DNA of 64,000 nt, from NCBI RefSeq assembly GCF_023278565.1, contig NC_064678.1, positions 992,001 to 1,056,000 on the forward strand, read 5' to 3'. How positions within the stretch are numbered: position 1 is the stretch's first letter; each line of letters begins with the position of its first letter. This document shows positions 10,340 through 22,439 of the stretch, one piece after another. The stretch comes from Colletotrichum lupini. Taxonomy: Eukaryota > Ascomycota > Sordariomycetes > Glomerellales > Glomerellaceae. The position numbers and the translations under genes are program-made. Below the pieces are notes generated by a model. The model made no database searches and was not told where the DNA came from. It saw only the letters and a list, made by a program, of their open reading frames with translations.

Positions 10340-12568
10340 AACAGTTTCGGTGGCGCGACATATTTGGTTTCGGATGCATCTCCCTCTCCAGCGTATGGTT
10401 TCTTTCTCCCCGGGAGGAAAATAGAACAACAAAGTGTTTGTTCATGACTTTTATGAAAAAAAAGTGCCGCCATGACCGTCACGACCAAGCCGGATGGGCT
10501 GCTGCGGAAATGAGGGAAACGGACAACCTATACCCCCCTCGTTCCCTCTCTGGAGACGGCGGAAACGGTGGGAAAAGAGATTGAAGCGGGCATGGGACGG
10601 CATCGGGGGAAGACATCATCAGCATCCATCAGGGCGGCTGCTGGCACGGCATGGGATAGATAGATATCTGCAGCTGCGAACTTTTTTTTTCTTGTTTTCC
10701 ATCGTCTGTGTGTAGATGACGAGGACAATAGAGGCCATGAGCCATTGATTTGAGCAACTTAGGAAGCATCTGATGTTGAGGTGATTGTGATGTGTTCCAC
10801 ACTCTGGTCGACAATGCAAGGCTATAGGAGAGAGATGAACTGGCATTGTAGATGCCTCGAATCAAGTAGACTGCTATTTATGTGTCAAATTAATTTTCTC
10901 ATTATTATTATTTTCCAGATTCTACATAAGAGATACTATGACCGTGGCTGGGTTATGGTGACACTAGAGGGAGAAAGGTCAAGCCATGCCCCAGGGGTAT
11001 GGCATACGAGGCTGCAAAAGCTCGCGAATCACAGAGTAGGAGTTGGAGAGGAAGATGAATGAAAGGCAAAGATTGCACGTGATCCAAATCGCACGGGAGC
11101 TCTGACCCGGATACAACGGCTAGATCGGAGCTGGGTGCTTTTAGGCCAGGGGGCAGCCAATCATGCATCTGGGGATTTGGTGGGATGAGGTAAGCAAAGA
11201 CGGGGTCGGCGTTGTTGGGTGGGAGTCTAGGTATCTTACGTGATCAGGTTTCTGCTGTTCAAAGTCCTGAAGATATCCCAATCACATTTTCAATAGATGC
11301 TGGCTACTCAGATATTCAGAGAAAACTTGATAAGCGGAGAGGAAAATCAATAGGAGCTCGTAACGGTCACAGGCTTTCGTTCGCCGGAGATGCTGGAGAA
11401 TCTCCATGCGTGATTGAATTGGGGTCGAGTTTGCTGATTAGGTACATGGCCGAGGGTGCGATGCACTACCAATTTCTGTCAGGATGGATGGATCATGGAT
11501 GCCCATGTTCCAAGTCCCCTAATTACCTTTACCATGTTGTTGGCTTTTTTTGGTACTTCCAGGCACAGAGGCTACCTTGTTCCTGGCATTGCCGGTAGAT
11601 GTCTCTTTCTTGATGACTTGGTAGAGATACCTGTGAAGGGGAACGTGATTGACATTTGAGGCAACATCGTGGTCGCGAGAATGAGATGGGAGGGAGACGG
11701 GGACGGGGGAAAAGAAGGGCGAAAAGGGGAGGACGGTTCGACCCTGAATCCAAAGGCTGACGGGGAAAGTGGGAGAAAAAGGTTCAATTTGTTTTCGATT
11801 GGGGGCTGACGCTGCAGCAGGTTTCGGAGGGCGGGGACTTGAAAAGTCGCTGGGAAACCCACTTCGTGATCCATCATGAGGTACCGATGCCGTCCACGGT
11901 AGAGGGCGATTATCGCCGGTGCACACCACGCGATTCGGTCCAGAACATCTGGTATCATCTTAGGTGAGGTAGTCCTGTGCGTCATCTTCGTTGCGTAGAA
12001 GGGATGATGTACTGAGATAATCCCACAAGATGGACTTTTTTGGTGCGAAATGTCAATGTTATATCTGCTTCGTCACTGAATGGGATTGTTTTTTTTCTTT
12101 TTTTTTTTTTCGCAACCTGATTGCCGAGGTGATGGTGATTTCTGATCATGTGGGAGCAATTGAGGCCATTCCCAGAAGGGTTTTGTGTGAGCCGACGGTC
12201 ATTTGGGGAGATGTATCAGCAGCAAGTACAAATGGGTGGCTTACTACTCCCGTATAGCCCAGGCTTCTTTGGAGGCTTTCCCTTTTGATGATTGCAGAGC
12301 TGACGAGATCCTTTGCGGTGCATCTCTTTCATTCTCGCTGGTTGCTGGTCGTGTTTTACAGTCTTCCAGCGGCTGGCGTCTGAAAACAACGGGAGCAACG
12401 AGTGTTGGGTGACTTGGTCAGGGCAGAGGGTGGTGGCCCAGAGCAGCCGAAGCGTGGGACGGGGAAGGCGGCTGAAATGCCTCACAGGTAGAGGATGTGT
12501 CGTGTTGTATTTTCCAACTAACATCCCAGTGAGGGATACATAGGGGAACAAGTCGTCTGGACTGAAGT

Positions 12569-12600
12569 GGGGAGGGGGGGGGGGGACTGGGCGGCCGGGG
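12569..12600 (+). repeat. G-rich tract with 12-G run
   Basis: GGGG, then 12 consecutive G, then GGG and GGGGG within about 32 bases. It could form a G-quadruplex, but it may also be simple slippage sequence. Confidence 0.5.
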
Positions 12601-13060
12601 GCAAGGAAGGCACGAACAGGAGGAAGCAACCCAAGAGGCTCAGAGGTGGCCCGGGATTGGCGGGAGCATCTGCGCTAGCCCCGAGTTAGCAGCCCGGTGG
12701 TGAGGTACCTGGACGGTGGAGCGCGCCTGGTGCAGGTGCACCTGCTCGCACCTGTCCTTTGCGACTCGCGAGTTTTTGACGGTAGGGAAGTGACGACTGA
12801 CGAACCACCCAAAATTGATGAAATCGGGGGATCCTCACGGGAGAAGGAACTGACAGGTCGCGCCTTCCCTGGGATCTGGGTGAGGACGTGGAGGCAGGCA
12901 CACGATGTACCACCAGGACGTTCCTTCCTTTGGCTTCCATTTCGTTGCAGTAGCTCTTTCCCATGTTGATACTACATGTTCATAGATATCTTATTTTTTT
13001 TGTTGTTGTTCATAATCGATGATTCTGTTCATTGCATACTGTCAAGAAAAGACATCCAGT

Positions 13061-13087
13061 ACACATACACACACACACACACACACA
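13061..13087. repeat. AC dinucleotide microsatellite
   Basis: About 12 AC units with one T interruption, inside the presumed leader or promoter of INO80. Another short AC run lies at 48963-48977. Confidence 0.8.
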
Positions 13088-13239
13088 TTGCATCGCATCG
13101 CACATCCCCGACGATCTTGGACTACGACGGCCAACAACTGGAGACACGCCTGGAAAGTCTGGAAAGTCTGGAACTGGAAGGGACGGACGGGGACGGGGTC
13201 TTCCACTCGACTGCATCGGCATCGCCCTCACCCACCCCC

Positions 13240-13267
13240 CATCCCATCCCATCCCATCCATCCATCC
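13240..13267. repeat. ATCCC / ATCC short tandem repeat
   Basis: Four ATCCC-type units followed by three ATCC-type units. Simple sequence without assigned role. Confidence 0.7.
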
Positions 13268-13839
13268 TTGGACCATTGGATCACCCACACACTTGGCTCA
13301 AGTTGTTCACCCCTTCTCTCCAGTCTCGTCTTGATCGCTCACTCATCCATTCACTTCCAGGTTGCTCTCGCTCTTCTCCGAGTCCCAAGTGCATCAAAGT
13401 CCGCCCGCCCACACACCCGATTGGCAAGACGCACTCACAATTCCCTTGCTTCCTCTTCTTTCCATTCAACATTGACGGATACACCATCAATCCGGTATTC
13501 CTTACCTCTCCTAATCATCGTCAATCATCACCACAACACGGAGTACTATACCCACAAAGAGCTCTAAAGACATCGTCGCCACCAGCACACGACGCCTTCA
13601 CCACCACACATACTCCGTACACACTCACAACCCACAACACACACACACACGTACGAATACCCCGGCAAGGTCATACCAGCATAGCAGCGCAGCCCATCAC
13701 CGATCCAGCTCCAGCTCCAGCTCAGCTAGCTTCATTCCAAGACACACCCGGTGATACCGCCCAGCCAAGGGCCCAAGACAACAGCCAAAGCCAAAAGCCG
13801 CAAAGCAACACGGACTGTGGAGTTGGACATCCTCCCCAA

Positions 13840-13861
13840 GGCTCAAGGCTCAAGGCTCAAG
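13840..13861. repeat. Threefold GGCTCAA heptamer repeat
   Basis: Three head-to-tail copies of a 7-base unit in the C-rich leader upstream of INO80. Confidence 0.65.
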
Positions 13862-14637
13862 CATCTCCAATACTACACCCGCGCAGACTCAACCCTGCTT
13901 GCGCGCCCATCCATCGCATCGCAGTCTGCAAAGCCGAACCTGGGCCACCACCATAACCACCACTACCACATCCACCACCCGTCCTGCTGGTCTGGCCTCC
14001 TCTTCTCGTTTCTCTCTCTCGCTCTCTTCTCGTGTCAGAGGGACAGGTCATCCTCCGCCCCATCCTCATCTACGTTCCCCCCGACCTTAGCTCCGACATT
14101 CGCACTCCATACCGCCAAAACTCTCGATCCGACACACAATTCCATCATCGCCACCCACTTCTTCCACCGTTCTTCAGGTTTCTCGGTCGACCGCTCATTT
14201 CAACCTTGCCGCGAGCACCGCGAATAGCATCACCGACGCCCGCCATCACCATTACCCATCGAACCCCATACCACGGTACCACCAATTCTTGAACCACACA
14301 CCCCTGCACCTCCCCACGACGCCAACTTCCGACTCCACGTCCTTTTTTCGCGATCCGCCTCACTTGCTTCACTCCTGTCCAAAACCCCCAACGCGTAACC
14401 CAATCACCTCCCCTCGATTGTCCACCACCCATTCTGCTCTGCACATGGGTCCGCGATCCTCGCTGTAGTCATCAATCCCCTCTCCCCCTTCCCTTTCCCC
14501 TTCTCTTCCCTCTCCTTTCTTTCCTCATCCAAACCCCCCTCCCCCACCCACTACTGCATCGTCCAGTTACGAGCGCCATCCGCGTACAAGTCGAGTAGGG
14601 TTCTGCGACAACGACGCCATCGCCGCATCCCGTCACG

Positions 14638-17600
14638 ATGGACCACCCTAAAGACTTCCGCTCGACGGTCCTGCAGGCGCCCTCCCGTCACGATGATCGC
14701 GACGACGACCGTGATCGCGACCGCCGCCGCCATCGCGACATCATGAATCCCGCGCCCGGCAGCACGCGCCATTCGGGCTTCAACTTGCGATCGCCTACCC
14801 AGTCCGAGTACCATCACCCCCCGCACTCTTCCTACTCGTCGCCCAAAGCAGCCTCGTCGACGTCCCATGCGCTCCCGCATCACTCACCGCGATCCCATCA
14901 GTCCGGCCTGTCGCATCCGAATCCTTACTCCTCCTCGACGGCTGCCGGCGGTCCGCTTGCGCCCTCGTTGCCCGCGCTCGGCGGTGCCAGCAGCAGCTCG
15001 GGAGCTGGACATCATCAAGCTCCGCCGTTGTCGCCGTTGCACCCCCCGAGCGGATACTACCCGCCACCCGAGTCGCATCAGACGCGCGAGAAGCCTGCTA
15101 CGAGCAGCTACTACGATCCGTTGACTGACACTACAAGAGAAAGGAGGGTGTCTGACGCAGGTTGGAACATTAATGCGGCCAATGGCTCGCCCAAGGTAAG
15201 AGATAATTCCGTAATCTTGTCATTCATGATTCAACTACCACGGTGGCATCGCATTGGTGTATATACGATGCGATGCTGCCTGGTGTATTCCCGTGTTTGC
15301 TACTGCTTCTTGTCCTGGCTCTGTACCATCCTTACCCATCGTCACCTCCCAAGAAGCTCCTCCATGCTATCATTCCAACCTTGGCTTCCCCTGCTGCTCT
15401 TCCTCGTGTACCGTAGCATCCAGCACCAGCAGAGACAGCAATAGGAGCAATCCAGGTGGTTTGTTTCTGTTTGGCCCTGCTCGATTGCTGTCTGTGCTCT
15501 AGATCTTTTTAGTGGCCACACTGGTTGGTGCTGGTGTTGGTGTTGGAGGTTGTGCTTACGCCGTCTTTGTACCCTTTGCTCCCTTTCCCCCATCCGGATT
15601 TTCGGAGACGATGGTGTGGAGAGGATGCAGCGGAGCACCTCAGGCGTAAGGATACCTCACACACAGAAGTCAGACGAGAGGAGCGAGATATGGGGGGGGA
15701 ACAGGAGGGTGAGAGATTGCGAGAAGAGCAGCAACAGCAGCAGTGCCGCTGGATAAGAAACACCGCGGAATGCTTGGATCCCCTATTGTTCACGGCTTCA
15801 ATGACACCGGCGTCCCCCAGTTTTTTCCCTGTAATTTTGGCACCTTTTTTTTTTTTACACCCTTCCTCTCCTTCTCGTCATTTTCGTCCCTTGCCTTTCC
15901 TTCCCCGTCTCTCTTGTCGTCCGTCGCCTCGCTTCGTGCCCGTGTCGTGGCGCTACCTCATTCACGTTCCGTATCCATACACAGTACACCCGTCTGTCTA
16001 TCTCGATCCATCAATTTCCCATCCCTTTCCCTATTTTTTTTCCTTTTTACTCTTCTGTTTTCCCTTGCACATTCACACGATTTTTGTTCCCTTTCCAACC
16101 CCGACACGCGTTAGAGGAAGCACCACCAAGCACAAGCATCGGCACCTGCACACACAGCACCAGCAGCCACTTTCTCGTCCATCTCCAACTTTACCCGAGG
16201 GACAGAAAAATCCCAACCAACCCAAACCTCAACCCAAATTTTAATTCCATCACGGCCACCTCCATTCCTTCGCCTTGGCTAATTTTTTCCTTTCTTCATC
16301 ATCAAACAGACCACACGCGGCGATCCCTACGGCAACTACTCCCAACCTGAGCCGGCATCTCGAGACTCGCACGCGTATTATAAGAACGGCAGCGCAGGAT
16401 ACACGTCGCCATCAGCAGCCAACTTCCCCCCGAGGAGTCCGCGATCCCACTCACATTCGCACTCCAACTCCCATTCCCACTCTCATCAACCACCTACCGG
16501 TTCCATCAGCCCATCGATCAGGGCAACGCCGCATATGACGTCCCCCAGTCTGCGGCATGCTGCGTCGCCCAGCGTGCATGCATCTTCCAATGGTGGCGCC
16601 GTCGCGTCTCTGCCTCCTCTAGGCAAGGCCGAGCCGTCTCCCTTGAAAGCTCCTGCTAGTGTCAGTAATACTGCAATTGACTACCTTGATAGACCAAGAA
16701 CTGACTTTTCCGCCACAGACCCCCAGCCGCGCTGACCCTATGTCTTTCTCCAACATTCTCTCGAGTGCCGAACCCGTTTCAAAACCAAAGTCGAAATCAC
16801 CGCCACCCGTCGAAGAGAAAGAAAAGGAAAGGGAAAATGAAAAGGAAAAGGAAAAAGAGAAGGCTGTTGAGCCCAAGACCGACCGTGAGAAGCCCCGCTC
16901 TGTCGACCCTCCAGTCAAGACCGAGCGCACCGAGCGCAGCGAGCGCGAAGCCGAGATTGAACTCCGACCGGAGCCCGTCAAGGAGAGATCCAGCACTCCC
17001 CTGGCCCGTAAGGAGAGAAAAGAGCGAGTACCTAGAAAGTCAAAGTCGAGAGCTTCCGATATCAGAGATGCCGAATCGACTCCCAAGAGCAGCCGCCGTG
17101 CTTCGTCCAAACTCGAGACACCAACACCTCGCATCCCCTCCAAGCGCCAGGCCAATGGCCAGCCGAAGCAAAAAACCCTGCCTGCCGATAAAGAAAAGAA
17201 GGTTACGGATCTGATTGCTCAGCTCGATGCCGATGCCGACGAACTTACCGACTCCGAACTCACAGCTGATCGTGCCGAGTACCAAGAAAGCGGCAACAAG
17301 CGACGTCGCCTCTTGCAAGATAAGGATAGCAAGCGCAATGTCGAGCGACGCGACGAGTTCTCGAGAGAGATGGGCCGCAGATTGGGCACTCACGCCGATC
17401 TCGGCAAACGCCGCTACGACGACATCTACTACGAGGAGGCCATGAACGAGGTCCGAGAACGTGAGCTCTTTGCCGAAAAGGAGCGCAAGAAGGACATGCA
17501 GCGCAAGCGTCGTCGTGAAAAGTCCATGGCTGTCACCATGGAACAACAGAAGCTTGCGCTGGAGCGCGCACGATTGGCCGAAGATGAGACCGAAAAGGCG

Positions 17601-20600
17601 AAGCACCTGCGGGATGCCGAGCGTGCTAACAAAAAGGCTCTGCAAACGAAGTTGATTCTCCAGAAGGGCATCAAGGGCCCCGCTCGCAACCTCGCCGAGC
17701 TCAACCTGGACGGAGGCACCATGGCCACCTACCAAGCGTCTGACATGGAACCCGGCACGAAGCCCAAGGGCAAGGGTCGCAGCGGTCCTCGGCCCAAGAA
17801 GTCGAAGGAGCAGAAGCAGGCCGAGAAGGACGCTGCAGAGGCTGCGCAAGCCGCCATCGACGCTGGCGAGGAGCTCCCGATCAAGGAAGAGGGCAAGATC
17901 CGCATCAAGTTCAACAAGAAGTCCAAAGACAAGGACAAAGAGAAGAACAAGGACAAGGATGTGGATCAGGATGAGCCCGACGTCGAGGTCGAAGGCGACG
18001 GCGACGTCGACATTGACGAGGATACCATCGTCGAGCCCGTCAAGGAGAAGAAGGAGCGCAAGAGCAAGAAAGAAAAGAAGGAGAAGAAGGAGGAGAAGCC
18101 CGAGGAGCCTCCCAACAAGGACGCCAAGTTCGAGACCAAGGGTTTCCTCCAAATTTACGACCAGATTTGGCGCGATCTCGCCCGCAAGGATGTCTCAAAG
18201 ACCTACAAGATGGCGGCCGAGTCCTACCAGACCAAGGCGTCCAACCTTAAGAAGACAGCCATCCTCGCATCTAAAGAGGCCAAGAGGTGGCAGCTGCGGA
18301 CGAACAAGGGCACCAAGGATCAGCAGGCCCGTGCCAAGCGTGTTATGCGTGACATGATGGGCTTCTGGAAGCGCAACGAGCGTGAGGAGCGTGATCTCAG
18401 AAAGGCTGCCGAGAAGCAGGAGATTGAGAACGCCCGCAAGGAAGAAGCCGAGCGCGAAGCTGCCCGCCAGAAGAGAAAGCTCAACTTCCTCATCTCGCAG
18501 ACTGAGCTGTACTCCCATTTCATCGGCAAGAAGATCAAGACGGATGAGGTCGAACGCAGTACCGATAACCCCGAGATTGCAGCCGAGAACAAGGACGAGA
18601 CTGCCCACAACAAGCATCTCGATATCGCTGAACCGACAGGACCTTTGGGCGCCAAGGTCACTGACTTTGAGAATCTCACCTTTGAGGAGGAAGACGAGGA
18701 GAACCTGCGCCAAGCCGCCATGGCCAATGCTCAGAATGCCATCGCCGAGGCACAGAGAAAGGCCAGAGCTTTCAACGAGCCCGAGGGCCCCGATATGGAC
18801 GAGGAGGGCGAGATGAACTTCCAGAACCCTGCCGGCATGGGCGACGTTGCCATCGAGCAGCCCAAGCTCATCAACGCGCAGCTCAAGGAGTACCAGCTCA
18901 AGGGTCTTAACTGGCTCGCTAACCTGTACGAGCAAGGTATCAACGGCATTCTCGCCGACGAGATGGGTCTTGGAAAGACTGTTCAGTCGATTTCCGTCAT
19001 GGCCTACCTCGCTGAGAAGTACGATATCTGGGGTCCGTTCCTCGTCGTCGCGCCCGCGTCTACGCTTCACAACTGGGAACAGGAAATCCGAAAGTTCGTC
19101 CCCGAGTTCAAGATCCTTCCCTACTGGGGTTCTGCTGGTGACCGAAAGGTCTTGCGAAAGTTCTGGGACCGCAAGCACACCACCTACAAGAAGGATGCAT
19201 CGTTCCACGTCTGTGTCACGTCGTACCAGCTCGTCGTCTCTGATGTCGCCTACTTCCAGAAGATGAAGTGGCAGTACATGATTCTCGACGAGGCGCAGGC
19301 CATCAAGAGCTCGCAGAGTTCCAGATGGAAGAGCTTGCTCAACTTCCACTGCCGTAACCGTCTCTTGCTCACGGGTACCCCCATCCAGAACAACATGCAG
19401 GAACTGTGGGCCTTGCTCCATTTCATCATGCCGTCGCTCTTCGATTCTCACGACGAGTTCAGCGAGTGGTTCTCCAAGGATATTGAGTCACACGCACAAA
19501 GTAACACGAAGCTCAACGAAGATCAGCTCAAACGTCTGCACATGATTCTGAAGCCGTTCATGTTGCGTCGTGTCAAGAAGCATGTCCAGAAGGAGCTTGG
19601 AGACAAGATCGAGGAGGATGTCTACTGCGATCTCACCTACAGACAGCGCGCCATTTACAGCAACCTGCGGAACCAGATCAGTATCATGGATCTCATTGAG
19701 AAGGCTACGACGGGTGATAATGACGACTCTGGAACTCTCATGAACCTCGTCATGCAATTCCGAAAGGTTTGCAACCATCCCGACCTGTTCGAGAGAGCCG
19801 ACACGACCTCTCCTTTCTCTTTCGGCTACTTCGCGGAGACGGCTTCCTTTGTCAGAGAAGGCAACAACGTCGCCGTCGGCTACTCTACTCGAAACTTGAT
19901 TGAGTACGAGTTGCCTCGTCTCCTTTGGAGACAAGATGGCAGGCTCTACAAGGCCGACCGCGGCAACCTGAAGGCTGGCTGGCGCAACAAGATTCTGCAG
20001 CACATGATGAACATCTTCACTCCAGAGCACATCCGCGACAGTCTCGAGGGATCCGACGCGTTTTCCTTCCTGCGTTTCGCTGATACCAGCCCGACCGAGG
20101 TCTATAAGGCTAGCCACGAGGACGTCTTCTCTCGTGCCGTCGAATTGTCTCAGAAGAAGGATCGCTTGCCCCTCATGAAGATTGCTTACGACGACGCCGA
20201 AGACGCCAACTTCACCCCCGCTCATGCCTTGTTCAAGATCGCCGCCCGCAACAACAGACAACCCCTTGCAGACATCACTCAAGAGGGCATCATGGCTAAC
20301 CTCATGAACGTGGCCCGAGAGGAGTATGTCGACAGCGGCTTGGGACGCTTGGAGCAGGCCGGTCGCCCGCGCGCCTCTGCTCCACCCATTGAGGTGAGCT
20401 GCTGTAGCAGTGGAACCGGTCTGGAGACGGAAAGTATCCTGTTCAACAGATCCATGCGCAAGAGTTTGTTTGGCCCCACGATCCAGGAAGAACGGGCCAT
20501 GGTTACTGAGAAGCTTCCCTTTGACCGATTCCCGCCCCGCAAGTTGCTCCCTGCGCCGGATAACGACAAGAAGAAATTCAACAACATTGCGACTCCGTCA

Positions 20601-21518
20601 ATGCGCCGTTTTGTTACTGACAGCGGCAAACTGGCCACTCTCGACAAGCTGTTGACCAAGCTCAAGGCCGAGGGTCATCGTGTGCTGCTCTACTTCCAGA
20701 TGACACGCATGATCGATCTCATGGAGGAGTACCTTACGTACCGCAATTACAAGTATTGCCGTCTCGATGGTTCGACCAAGCTCGAAGACAGAAGAGATAC
20801 TGTCGCCGACTTCCAGACTCGTCCCGAGATCTTCATCTTCCTTCTGTCGACCCGTGCTGGTGGTCTTGGTATCAATCTTACCTCTGCTGACACCGTCATC
20901 TTCTACGACTCCGACTGGAACCCTACGATCGATTCGCAGGCCATGGACAGAGCTCACAGACTGGGTCAGACTCGACAGGTTACCGTGTACCGTCTCATCA
21001 CTAAGGGAACGATTGAGGAGCGTATCCGGAAGCGTGCCATGCAAAAGGAAGAGGTGCAGCGCGTCGTCATCCAGGGAGGTGGTGCCAGTGTTGACTTCTC
21101 TGGTCGCCGCGCTCCCGAGAACCGCAACCGCGATATTGCCATGTGGCTTGCCGACGATGAGCAGGCGGAGATGATTGAGCAGCGTGAGAAGGAGATGCTT
21201 CAGGCCGGCGAATTCGACAAGCCCGAGAAGAAGAAGAAGACGACGAAGCGCAAGCGGGTGGTCAATGAGGACGTCAGCCTGGACGAGATGTACCACGAGG
21301 GTAAGTTGTTTGCTGTCCATGCTACCCACGGACATACTAACATGTTCACAGGCGAGGGCAACTTTGATGACAACCGCAATGGAGCCAACGGAACCTCGGG
21401 TACCGCCACGCCTGTAGCCGAGCCCGAAGTGAAGGGAACCAAGAAGCAACGCAGAGGCGGTGGCAAGAAGGCCAAGACACTGAAACAGAGACTTGCCCTT
21501 GCCGACGGACAAGTCTAA
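14638..21518 (+). CDS. INO80: INO80 chromatin-remodelling ATPase
   Basis: Exons 14638-15195, 16310-16660, 16719-21300 and 21352-21518 give 1,885 residues, normal for the family. The N-terminal 600 residues are low complexity: His/Ser/Pro-rich, then Lys/Glu-rich. The DBINO domain follows at about 780-910. The Snf2 helicase starts near 1045 with DEMGLGKT (about 1050) and has the DEAQ box (about 1159). The INO80-type long insertion separates the two ATPase lobes. The second lobe ends with [13 protein letters not shown] (about 1715). The tail is lysine-rich and basic. By family knowledge it is the catalytic subunit of the nuclear INO80 complex that slides nucleosomes and exchanges H2A.Z. Exons 1 and 2 are joined by inference across a 1,114-nt intron. 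Intron 2 has a poor donor (GTCAGT), but it is the only one that keeps the frame. Intron 3 (51 nt, internal TACTAAC branch site) has no stop and is a multiple of three. Confidence 0.93.
15196..16309 (+). other. Unusually long first intron of INO80
   Basis: 1,114 nt between donor GTAAGA (15196) and acceptor AAACAG (16309); other introns in this window are 50-115 nt. It is T- and C-rich, especially 15820-16100, and contains no convincing exon. The flanking exons are Ser/His/Pro-rich and join in phase 0. It may hold an internal promoter or unrecognised exons; only transcript data can tell. Confidence 0.6.
21301..21351 (+). other. 51-nt frame-neutral intron in INO80
   Basis: Donor GTAAGT, branch-site TACTAAC at about 21335-21341 and acceptor CACAG mark a canonical intron. 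It is divisible by three and has no stop, so retention would insert 17 residues into the basic tail without breaking the protein. Confidence 0.75.
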
Positions 21519-22439
21519 TTGTCGTCGACAGGCCGTCTGATTCGAATAGAAGACGACGATAGATAACGAGAGGTCACTCGTTGCGCACAGATGAGCGGAA
21601 AACGGAGGTTTCGATTGTAGCAATATGGTTTATGGGTAGGACACGCTGGGCGCGCGTGAGATATGCCTGGCGTCGGAGTGGACAACGCGATTTGCATCAA
21701 GATGACGGTCGTGGCTATTATTATGGACGAATGCCGCGATTCGTTTGTTAGACTTTACAAAAAAGCTTCAGTATGTCTGTATTCTTTCCATTTTCCGCGA
21801 GGTTAGGATGGTTTTTGGGGTCTGGTGGTCGACTCTAGACGATCTTGGTCTCACATGGGGGGTTCCTGATCACGGCAGTCAATCCCTGGAGACACAAGGT
21901 GGATGGCGGCATTCAGATTGAGTTGTACGAGGCCTAGGGTCGTTGGGGCTCGATGGTGCGTGTATTAGTACTACCTTTAGACGAATGAAGTCGATTCCGA
22001 GATGAATCTCGTATAATGATGCTTGTGATGGTGATGTTTAGGCCTTGGTGATGGCCCACGGCTCTGCGGTTAGCATGTGTCACTCGACACACCTGATAGA
22101 TGCGTCCATTTTATTTGAACGAATGTCACATTTCCTAACACAAGAACATTGGATGATGTAAAGTTCTCGTGACCACGACGCTAATCAGGCTGACGAAGTC
22201 AAGTTATCCGGATGATTGTACCGAAATTTTACAGAGATTGAAAATTAATTGAACTGTATTCCGCGAAGGGTATCTAAGAATTGAACGATGACCAGTCGAA
22301 CGGGGTCCCAAATGGGAGTTCCGTAGCACTACCTCCACCCAAGTCGCAAGGCCATCACTTACGACCATGATCCTGATCTTTGTAGTCATAACAACTTCAA
22401 CTCAGGAGCACCGCTCCTAAGCTTCCCACCATCAAGCAT
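21519..22439. other. Intergenic between convergent INO80 and polygalacturonase
   Basis: Convergent 3' ends; contains untranslated regions only. No frame, repeat or RNA gene supported. Confidence 0.55.

Larger units (their letters stand above)
10340..14637. other. Long gene-free interval and INO80 leader
   Basis: About 4.3 kb with no gene I can support. It contains a T tract (12089-12110), a 12-G run (12574-12585), an AC microsatellite (13061-13087), ATCC/ATCCC repeats (13240-13267), a threefold GGCTCAA repeat (13840-13861) and, from about 13,000 to 14,637, a strongly C/T- and CA-rich plus strand. That last part is probably promoter and long 5' untranslated leader of INO80. The long plus frame at 12976-13956 is pure low-complexity sequence. 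Confidence 0.55.

Noticed and set aside
12976..13956. 326-codon plus-strand frame before INO80
   Set aside because: Made of AC, CCA and ATCC simple repeats, with overlapping open frames in other phases; low-complexity leader rather than a protein.
17040..18152. 370-codon minus-strand frame opposite INO80
   Set aside because: Leu-rich antisense of the Lys/Glu-rich INO80 region; no start context or family.
18195..19451. 418-codon minus-strand frame opposite INO80
   Set aside because: Antisense of DBINO and ATPase-coding DNA; no independent support.
20391..20412. Possible intron in INO80 (GTGAGC...TAGCAG)
   Set aside because: Only about 15-20 nt, too short to splice; reading through keeps the frame and gives a family-like insertion.
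20598..21623. 341-codon minus-strand frame over the INO80 3' end
   Set aside because: Shadow of the helicase C-terminal lobe.
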